From positions 7,582,157-7,646,156 of the forward strand of contig JARUPZ010000023.1 of assembly GCA_031213475.1 (NCBI GenBank): a stretch of 64,000 bases of DNA, read 5' to 3'. The notes below the pieces were generated by a model. The model worked only from the letters and a program-made list of their open reading frames with translations. It made no database searches and was not told where the DNA came from. The DNA is from Nereocystis luetkeana. Taxonomy: Eukaryota; Sar; Phaeophyceae; Laminariales; Laminariaceae. Each line of letters begins with the position of its first letter. The first letter of the stretch is position 1. The translations under genes and the position numbers were made by a program. Of this stretch, positions 57,001-62,103 are shown one piece after another.

Positions 57001-57570
57001 TCGAGAGTCCGAATGATGCCTGGTTCAGGTTGACCTGACCTGGTCCAACGTGTGACGAGGCCTTTAAAAAAAAAATGAAGGATTTTTTCGTTTGCGGTTG
57101 GTAGCAAAGGCCTCTGTCTCCTCTCTATTAATACTCCGAGTAGTAGACTGCTGCTGTGCAATGTAACTTTAACACCATAACACTGCTGCTGGTTATGGGG
57201 TTGGTGCTGCTTCGAGGATCTCCAGCGCTCCGCGTCGAGCCCCTGCGTTGTTGTATTTTCGTTTCTTCTGTGCCAGTATACCAGCAGTTTACGTATGCTG
57301 CAACGTCGAGCATATGAGGCGAATGCCAACCGCAGACCAAGACACAACAGCAGCAGAAGCAGCATTAGCTGCGGCCGCATTTGGGAAGCCGGCTATAGTA
57401 GTCAACGCATGCAACCTTCTTTCGCACTGAATACGGAGCGCAGTCCGCTCACCTCCCATGTCGCCCATTGTTTGTCTGGCGATCGAGAAAGCTGCCGGGT
57501 TCGCCACGAAAGCTCCCGCCATTGGCACGACGGCCGCCGAGAGCATCAGCCCCAACGCCAGGGGTGCCAT
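39036..57570 (-). CDS. PK: Pyruvate kinase, bacterial type, plastid-targeted, 14 exons
   Basis: Converts phosphoenolpyruvate and ADP to pyruvate and ATP. The 14 exons join without a frame break into 612 aa over 18.5 kb. Residues 1-20 form a signal-like leader ending GA, followed by F21, as in heterokont plastid presequences; a transit region runs to about 110. The catalytic domain has ATLGPAS (116-122), FRLNFSHG (139-146), [10 protein letters not shown] (174-183), AKIEKP (323-328, Lys324 and Glu326), MVARGDLGVE (345-354, Mg2+ ligand Asp350), VATQMLESM (380-388) and [12 protein letters not shown] (414-425). The B domain lies in exons 5-6. The C-terminal domain ([27 protein letters not shown]) is in exons 11-14. 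Motifs such as [20 protein letters not shown] and LLLDDG resemble proteobacterial PKs more than cytosolic eukaryotic ones. The acidic tail ending NYDDEN is extra. Introns are loaded with MITEs and poly(C) elements. Confidence 0.95.
40105..40420 (+). repeat. ~65 bp tandem array with (CA)n
   Basis: CAATGCCTCCCGATT...CACCAGTCTAGCGACA...AAAAACACAC recurs about four times, with a diverged unit before the (CA)n run. One unit's ACAC stretch has expanded to about 77 bases (40149-40225). Confidence 0.85.
40636..40858 (+). repeat. Two ~115 bp direct repeats
   Basis: GGGAG(G)GGAGCCGTAT...CTAAGGAC...ACAGATCCTG...CATCTCATAA(A)CGGCAG occurs at about 40648-40742 and 40759-40856. Confidence 0.8.
40865..40972. 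mobile_element. Hairpin MITE family A, copy 4
   Basis: TACTACGGGGGACCATAG ... ATAGTCCCCCGTAAT; standard interior. Confidence 0.8.
40980..41230 (+). repeat. GATCTAGAT-type short tandem repeat encoding an acidic frame
   Basis: Imperfect 12-15 bp units (GATGATCTAGAT, GATCTGGAATAT) read as [18 protein letters not shown] in one frame. It lies inside a PK intron on the other strand, so I read it as a repeat, not a gene. Confidence 0.8.
41535..41855. mobile_element. ~320 bp TIR element with telomere-like core
   Basis: TTTAACAGTCTGGGAGAAGG at the left is mirrored by CCTTCTCCCAGACTGCTAAA at the right. The core holds CCCTAACCCTAACCC and the GATCAAGGTACGGGCG block shared with 22205-22300. Confidence 0.75.
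42553..42574 (+). repeat. C22 homopolymer
   Basis: Uninterrupted C run just inside PK intron 13, beside the exon 13 donor. Confidence 0.95.
42594..42674 (-). CDS. PK: PK exon 13: CCEVAQAKL to TAGLPFK
   Basis: Residues 543-569. Aligns with the bacterial ACEIA...VVVTAGVPF segment. Acceptor GTCCCCGCAG/TGT, donor AAG/GTAAGG; a 22-base C/G homopolymer starts about 20 bases into the intron. Confidence 0.92.
43061..43155. mobile_element. MITE family B, copy 4
   Basis: AGTCCCGTTTTGGGGACGAA ... GTCCCCCAAAGAGGACT; diverged ends. Confidence 0.65.
43275..43401. mobile_element. Hairpin MITE family A, copy 5, with a tandem CCTGGTA insert
   Basis: Standard ends. Where other copies read AACCTATATATTT it reads CCTA, then CCTGGTACCTGGTA, then TG, an extra two 7 bp units at a TA. 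Confidence 0.8.
43819..44163 (-). mobile_element. Stack of three truncated poly(C) elements at one TAGGGG target
   Basis: Three stubs (43831-44016, 44030-44098, 44114-44152) all start at the tail end (GTACTCGAT or GTACTCAT) and stop at different points. TAG plus a G run stands before, between and after them (43819, 44017, 44099, 44153). Confidence 0.8.
44801..44843 (+). repeat. (CT)n microsatellite at the PK exon 12 donor
   Basis: About 43 bases of CT; on the sense strand the intron reads GTAAGAGGGGGGGAGAGAG. Confidence 0.95.
44856..45068 (-). CDS. PK: PK exon 12: C-terminal domain
   Basis: Residues 472-542: [20 protein letters not shown], then [20 protein letters not shown] and [18 protein letters not shown]. 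Acceptor GCGCGCAG/GTG. The donor AAG/GTAAGA is followed by a (GA)n microsatellite. Confidence 0.95.
45564..45645 (+). repeat. (CTA/CTG)n microsatellite
   Basis: About 80 bases of CTACTACTGCTAC type in PK intron 11. Confidence 0.9.
45731..45814 (-). CDS. PK: PK exon 11: linker helix into the C-terminal domain
   Basis: Residues 444-471, [16 protein letters not shown] then [12 protein letters not shown]. The acceptor ACCTCTAG/CTG was chosen over a nearer AG because only it keeps phase 0 and gives the DPxYRR spacing of bacterial PKs. Donor CAG/GTACTC. Confidence 0.9.
46591..46670 (+). mobile_element. 5'-truncated poly(C)-tailed element
   Basis: GGTATTGTAGGGATGCGAGG ... CTACGGCCATGGATGGAAAT followed by AAGTAC and 18 C. 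The tail half only, in the plus orientation. Confidence 0.75.
46727..46885 (-). CDS. PK: PK exon 10: NPTPTRAE to ITAVENDP
   Basis: Residues 391-443, with [20 protein letters not shown] and AGKYPVE. The (CT)n microsatellite upstream serves as pyrimidine tract before the acceptor GATCAAAAG/AAC. Donor CCG/GTGAGG. Confidence 0.95.
46903..46937 (+). repeat. (GA)n microsatellite serving as pyrimidine tract for PK exon 10
   Basis: On the sense strand this is (CT)n ending 17 bases before the exon 10 acceptor. Confidence 0.9.
47731..47770 (+). repeat. (CTAAG)n tandem repeat at the PK exon 9 donor
   Basis: AAGCTAAGCTACGCTAAGCT type 5 bp units, ending four bases before the exon edge. Confidence 0.9.
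47774..47900 (-). CDS. PK: PK exon 9: GDLGVE and ATQMLESM
   Basis: Residues 348-390. Begins by completing Arg348, then [18 protein letters not shown] and [15 protein letters not shown]. Acceptor TTGCCGCAG/AGG. The donor GAG/GTGCGC runs straight into a (CTTAG)n tandem repeat. Confidence 0.95.
48055..48230 (+). repeat. Two short tandem duplications
   Basis: GGGGGGACAGGCACCTGTTGC twice (about 48054-48095) and GGCGCCTGGCCTATGATATA twice (48174-48223), both in PK intron 8. Confidence 0.85.
49141..49223 (-). CDS. PK: PK exon 8: catalytic AKIEKP and DAIMVA
   Basis: Residues 321-347 plus two bases of Arg348. Carries catalytic Lys324 and metal ligand Glu326. Acceptor CCTGCAG/GTG, donor CTCG/GTACGT, phase 2. 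Confidence 0.95.
49849..49971 (-). CDS. PK: PK exon 7: DRADLDFAL to IVQGRCR
   Basis: Residues 280-320, including [15 protein letters not shown]. Acceptor ATGACGCAG/GAC, donor AGG/GTGAGT. Confidence 0.95.
50044..50152. mobile_element. Hairpin MITE family A, copy 6
   Basis: CTATTACGGGGGACCATAGT ... ACTATGGCCCCCCGTAATA, ending directly in a TACCAGGTA unit. Confidence 0.82.
50200..50665 (-). repeat. Family D copy (inverted) with three ~80 bp internal tandem units
   Basis: GAAGACAACTGTGATCACTA, GGGGAAGGGAAAACACCTG, GGCCACGGGGAA and a G run of 20 or more repeat three times (about 50298-50540). The flanks match D (GACCACGGCTTGTCCAG, GGATAGTAAAAACGATGG). Confidence 0.75.
51164..51325 (-). CDS. PK: PK exon 6: rest of the B domain, GC donor
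   Basis: Residues 226-279, [10 protein letters not shown] to [10 protein letters not shown] run of 25 C on the sense strand lies 12 bases upstream of the acceptor GCAATGCAG/GGC. Family spacing (TPK followed by DRADL) needs the non-canonical donor AAG/GCGAGC; a GTATGT 12 bases further on (exon end 51152) would add Ala-Ser-Thr-Ala and also keep frame. Confidence 0.88.
51338..51490 (-). mobile_element. Two truncated poly(C)-tailed elements in series
   Basis: G25, then CGTACTCGATATCATGCATG ... GCCGGGACGA, then G15 and a second GTACTCGATATGATGCATGG stub. The 25-base tract lies 12 bases from the PK exon 6 acceptor. Confidence 0.8.
51969..52080. mobile_element. Hairpin MITE family A, copy 7
   Basis: CTATTACGGGGGACCATAGT ... 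ACTATGGTCCCCCCGTGA with the standard interior; only 38 bp from copy 8. Confidence 0.8.
52118..52228. mobile_element. Hairpin MITE family A, copy 8
   Basis: CTATTACGGGGGACCATAGT ... ACTATGGCCCCCCGTAATAG in PK intron 5. Confidence 0.82.
52619..52726 (-). CDS. PK: PK exon 5: start of the B (lid) domain
   Basis: Residues 190-225. Encodes [20 protein letters not shown], then [14 protein letters not shown], as in bacterial PKs. Acceptor GACAG/GTGAAC, donor GAG/GTGAGC. Confidence 0.95.
53352..53459 (-). CDS. PK: PK exon 4: [13 protein letters not shown]
   Basis: Residues 154-189, from [12 protein letters not shown] to GVFEKDT. Acceptor TTGGCAG/CTGGTG, donor ACG/GTGAGG. Confidence 0.95.
53806..53896 (+). 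mobile_element. 5'-truncated poly(C)-tailed element between C runs
   Basis: CTACGGCCATGCATGAGATC, GAGTACATCTCTCCTATCGA and GTACA, then C15; a C14 run stands before it. Confidence 0.8.
54028..54145 (+). mobile_element. Short poly(C)-tailed stubs in series with C40+ run
   Basis: AAATGAGTA plus a C run of about 40, then CTACGACTACGGGCATGCAT GACATGAGAA and another C run. Both stubs match only the last bases of the element. Confidence 0.6.
54192..54308 (-). CDS. PK: PK exon 3: ATLGPAS and RLNFSHG motifs
   Basis: Residues 115-153. Encodes [18 protein letters not shown], then [17 protein letters not shown]. Acceptor GCTTAG/ATT, donor GAG/GTGCGC, phase 0 both ends. Confidence 0.95.
54488..54527. 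repeat. (TA)n microsatellite
   Basis: TATATATA run in PK intron 2. Confidence 0.9.
54617..54665 (-). mobile_element. Poly(C)-tailed element stub
   Basis: G10, then TGTACTCATGTCATGCATGG and CCGTAGTCGTATT, then G5. Confidence 0.65.
54636..54790 (-). pseudogene. Possible reverse-transcriptase scrap (MAFADD)
   Basis: The minus-strand frame has [20 protein letters not shown], like an RT catalytic box. It is isolated and partly overlaps the poly(C) stub's edge. Low confidence. Confidence 0.3.
54797..54906. mobile_element. Hairpin MITE family A, copy 9 (best preserved)
   Basis: The first 30 bases, starting CTATTACGGGGGACCATAGT, are the exact reverse complement of the last 30. TA flanks TTACGGGG on the left and CCCCGTAA on the right, so a TA target is likely. 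Confidence 0.88.
55252..55475 (-). CDS. PK: PK exon 2: transit region and lead-in to the catalytic barrel
   Basis: Encodes about residues 40-114, ending [10 protein letters not shown] chose the acceptor CATCACAG/CGGC because it has a pyrimidine tract (CTGTTACTCTTTG) and restores frame with exon 1; an AG 11 bases downstream (GGCAATAG) is not in phase with this choice's residues but could also keep frame. Donor CAG/GTTAGT, phase 0. Confidence 0.8.
55914..56044. mobile_element. Hairpin MITE family A, copy 10, with insert
   Basis: Standard ends. After AAATATATA it carries CCTACGTCGTACCAGGTAG, absent from other copies. Confidence 0.82.
56195..56275 (+). repeat. 26 bp tandem repeat, three units
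   Basis: GTGTGTCATAGATAGGCCAA followed by CCGTGG, three times, in PK intron 1. Confidence 0.9.
56672..56787. mobile_element. Hairpin MITE family A, copy 11, with three inserts
   Basis: Left end lost. Carries CCAGGTACCTGGTA after TTAATA, CCAGGTA after ATATATA, and CCTGGTA inside AACTATGG, each at a TA. Confidence 0.8.
57453..57570 (-). CDS. PK: PK exon 1: signal leader and F+1 motif
   Basis: Encodes [20 protein letters not shown], then [13 protein letters not shown]. Ends GGA G before GTGAGC, phase 1 (residues 1-39 plus one base). Confidence 0.85.
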
Positions 57571-60125
57571 GATGATGGCCGCGTGGATGCCTTGAAAATA
57601 CTATGCGAGTCCAAGAACACCTCTCTCGGGAACCTGGAAGGAACCTTGGAGTATAGAGGGGGGTGGTAACCAAGCTCGGAAGAGAAGCAAGCGTGCCGGT
57701 CGAGGAAGAGAGGTATCTGTAGCCGCGGACTTGGGGCACGTGCTCAATCAGTCCTGACCTGTGTGGCTCTCGGCAAGGTCGGGTGTCGGGTGTTTAGGCA
57801 AGCAAGCTATTCCGAAGCCGCACGATGACACGATGGAGAAATGCGGTGGTTGCTGTTGCATCCGACGAGTTCGACCTTGACCAATCATAACTCGCTCTTA
57901 TATTTTTGTCGGTTTCGTTTTTTTTTTCTTCGTTTTATCGTTTTTTTTATTGGACGCGATCCAGCGCGATCCGCAAAACGAACGCCAACGGCAAAACGAC
58001 TACTTGTCTCGGCCGCGGTGCTCTCATCCTCTCATTCGCGTGAAACGGACCCGCCAATGCACCTCGCGAGGAAAGGGAAGAGACTGACCCGCACTGCTAT
58101 AATAGCAGAGCACTGCTATAATAGCAGCTGTGCTTTGCTCTAGGGGATCAAATAAAAACCTTTGTAGCCAACATGAATGACGTTTTTACCTCATAATAAT
58201 CAGAAACAGGTCATTATTACCTCCTGGTTGGTTGGTATAATATTAATAAATAGTTGACGGGTTCGTTCGCGCCATCTTCCGTTCTTCCCGGTGACGATCT
58301 GGGTATTACATGGTTATCTCATCTCGTAGGTCTTCTCTCCGTCAAGGTTGTCTCGGTCTAGTCTATCGGCGTACCAGATACCTGGTATTTCTTTGTCTTG
58401 TGGGTGTGGTCAGATGTACTGCTACGACAGAAGAATACTAATAATACTATACTACTGCAGTCTGTATGTACCGCAGCTGCATCTATCTGTACGACAGACA
58501 CTCGCCTGTGGCAAATCCGAAGTGTTGCTACTTTTTGACAGAGGGTAGTCCACCCACCCACATGTAGTACGTAAAGTCGGCATATATAAGAAGCGTGGTT
58601 GTTGTAGAGACGGCGATGATGGTGATATAAACATCCATTTTATTTTGGGTTGCGCAAATACATCTATATCTGTCCTTCCTGAGTACGTAAGCTTTCCGCC
58701 TAGCAGCCCTTCTGATGGACTCCCTTGCGTGATTTGTATAATGTTTCATGTCAGTTTTTTTTGTGTTACTGCCCTATTGTTCTTATTTTCTGGTTTTGCT
58801 TGTGTTGTGTTCTCGTGCCCGGTACGCTGGCATTTCACTTGCTTGACACTTGAATTTGCGATCATTTTTTATTTTTTGGTCTTGCTCTGTCTCACAGTCT
58901 GTGACCACAGAATCAGTATCTCTCTAGGATAAGGAATCAGGACGGACACTGGGTGTACTGATGAAGCTGGGTAGAAAGAACGGTTTAATGTGAAGACAAC
59001 AACATGACATATCATCATGCATGCATACATGCTGCAAAAAAGAGACAAAAAAAAAGCTTGTTGTCCGGCACAGAGCGCGCCGAGCAGTCGACAGAGTTAG
59101 AGGGGGGTAGGTAGGCGACGTAAAGCATATGTTCGTCATTCTGCTGCGGTTAGCAGTCCTTCTAACGCACAGTACACACTCATCATTCTACGTATAATAT
59201 GCCTTCCACGTCGTGTTGAAAAAAAATCCGAGTTGCGATTCAATATGCGCAAAACGCCGAAACAGGCTCGCCCACTCTGTTGCCTCGTCCAATACAAATA
59301 CGCACACTAACCTATCGGAGTATACACGTGCGCCATTTATTTGCGCGGGTCGTATAGGCCATTCTAGTGGTCCAAGCAATGGCGCGCCTTCAGACAATCA
59401 CGCAGCCCAGGCTCCTGCCGAAGTACGCAAAATCGTGGAGCGCGCGAGTGCCTGCTTTACCTTGCCCGTACCGTTACCTTTTGCCTCCCCACCCCGACGG
59501 TTCGGAGTTTTCGGGTACCAAGCACGCCTTCCTTCCGTATATATTCGGAGAGTAGCGCGGAGCAGTGGCCGTGCGGAGAGGCGACACCGGCTTGCGCCTC
59601 GGGACAGAATAATCGCTTACTAATAATAGTATCAATTAGTGCTGACCACGCATGCACTAAACAATCCAGGCGAGGCTCTGCGCATATTCGTCGGAACTTA
59701 TCGCGTGAAAAAAAACGCAAGCGTGCTTGAATCAGCAGTGCGGTATGCTGCTGACACAAGCCTTCTCCCCGCCATTAAAAGAAAAAGCTACCACAGACTG
59801 AGCGGTACGCTAGCGGCCAGCCCACCCACCCACCCACCCACCTATAAACCCACCATGCAATCCTGATATTTCACGGGGGGGGGGGGGCGCCTGTACCTAA
59901 AGCAGAGAGGGCAAGCCAAACAAGAACACCAAGCGTTGCGTTGCGCCAAGTCTCAGAGGACTACAAATAGTACGTAGCCGACGAAAACGGCACCGTGAAG
60001 AGGAAAACGCAATAATGCGCGACACGATGAGTCTTGGCAGGGGAGAGAGGGGCAGGGAGAGGGGGAAAAAAACGTGGGAACGAACGCCATTGCTCCCGCT
60101 GCGGCAAGCAAGTGCCTCGATATTT
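57571..60125. other. Intergenic region: PK upstream side, RPA2 downstream side
   Basis: PK promoter sequence should lie here; no TATA or known motif stands out. A block GGACACTGGGTGTACTG...GGTTTAATGTGAAGA (58935-59000) also occurs near 29908-29960. A perfect 18 bp tandem CACTGCTATAATAGCAGA-type duplication is at about 58091-58127. The rest is unassigned. Confidence 0.5.
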
Positions 60126-60207
60126 TCAACACTCCGTAGACCGGAAGTGGTCGTCGTCGATTGTGGAGTACAGATGACCCTCCGAGGAAAGGAATGCTGT
60201 CGCAGCC
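60126..60207 (-). CDS. RPA2: RPA2 last exon: [14 protein letters not shown]
   Basis: The first G completes Glu, then [26 protein letters not shown] and TGA at 60128-60126. The acceptor CTCTCCCAG/GGCTG gives exactly the four residues needed between the winged-helix halves. Confidence 0.93.
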
Positions 60208-62067
60208 CTGGGAGAGCGAACAACAAAAACAAAAAAGGAGGCGAGATACGAACGGCCACCGCACAAAACGCAAGTGGTGGGGGGCGAGGTGGGGGTATGA
60301 GCGATGAGTGAGGTGCGGAACAGTGGTCCAGAAGGTACCCACTCTTACGGGCGGGGCGACGTCGACGCGTGTCGGCGAATGTGCAGCACGGCAGGAGCCT
60401 TCCGCGATTGTAGCGCACCCTCTAACCACCGCGTTTCATACGCCGTGCACCAGGGACGAGCATATAAGCAAAAGAGCAACCCGAACTAAAACGACTCCGG
60501 GGCTGTGTTCAGCAGTGTATCATACATACTCTGGGAGTACCCGGGTACATACTCAAGTATGACGAAAACAACCAGGTTTGGTACCCTAGTACCCAAAGGT
60601 ATACACCTTGCTTAAACACAAATTCGGACGATTTTCACATTCGGCATACAATAAAAATGAATATACGGACACTGCTCTTCACGAGAAGCCGGTACCCTAC
60701 GATCGAACGCTAGAACTAACTGCGGTACGGGGAGCAATCATCTACGAGAGGGGGGGGGGGGGGGGGGGCAGGACCGGTGCTAGCCGTGACCAAGCAGCGA
60801 CCTACACCCCCCTCAGCACTACGAGTGCGGCATGGATATATAGCGCGTAGGACAACCATGAATACGTACAACAGCACATCTCCAGGATGCAGTGTGACAC
60901 TCACTCGACGTCGCGCATAGAGACCCCACTGCCTTCCAGGGCGTTGAAAACGTCCTTCATGCTCAGACCCTGCTCCTCATGCGCGCCGAGGTACAGGTCG
61001 CGCACCTGCCAGTCAGAAGATACAAGCACGTCACGGCGTTTCATTGCACACGTTAGAACGCACTACCGACCAACAGAGCGCTCGGTGCTTCATTTACGCC
61101 GACGGAAACGTCAACGCAAAAGAAGAACAAAAGCACACAGCAACAAAATACGTTATCCGCTGAAACATCCAAACGAGGCACAGCAGCAAAGCAGCAAAGC
61201 AAGAGAGTGGTGATTTTCCGATGACGTCGATAGCAGCAAAGACCATGCCTCAGCCCCGACAAAATGGCTCAAGTATACAGTACTTAAAAGTAACACTTGC
61301 AGTAGTGTAAAAAATTATCCCACACTATTTCCAAGTATTTTGTCCCAAAACAATGGTTGCAGTTCTTAAGGGGTTGAACACTACACCTAACGTTTTCGTT
61401 TCTTGTAGGACACCAACGACGAGAAAGTGGTGGACTGTCAACCATTATTTTCGGAGCTGGGCCAAGTCCTGGGCGTTCCTGCTGGTGACGTCAGAGATCG
61501 GCAGACATCATGGCTTGGCGAACCGACGGCTTGCATGCTCGACGTCCCGGGGTGAAACAGAGAGCAAAAAAAAAAAAAAAGGACCAGCAACCAGCAACCC
61601 CGGTCGGAAAACACACAAAAAAAAACAGTCTCCATGGCAGCGGTCGGTAGGTCATACAACGGGCATATGAAATACCAGGTACATGTTTTTTATCGTTTGC
61701 CTGCACAATCTCGAGCATTACCACATACCACGGGCATGCAATGCAGCACGCGTACACAACGGCAACCAGCACCCTGCAGGGCCAGGAACAGCTCGTGGCC
61801 CTGAGAGCGAGAGCGCGCAACGCGGGTGTCTCGCCTTCTGTTGGACCGGGGTGAAGCCTTGCCCGCCCCCCTGCGCCCCCTGCTGGCTGCTTTGCATGCC
61901 ACCACCACCCGGGCTTGTGAAACCTTGCTGCCCGCCTCCGCCGTGGAAGCCAGGGGAGCCCACGCCCTGCACGACGGAAAGCCATGTGCGAGAGAGGTTG
62001 ACGAGGCTGAGCGTTGACATAATTAAGAAAAGTGCATGGGGAATGCACGCACAGCAATAGTAGTACT

Positions 62068-62103
<36 letters not shown>

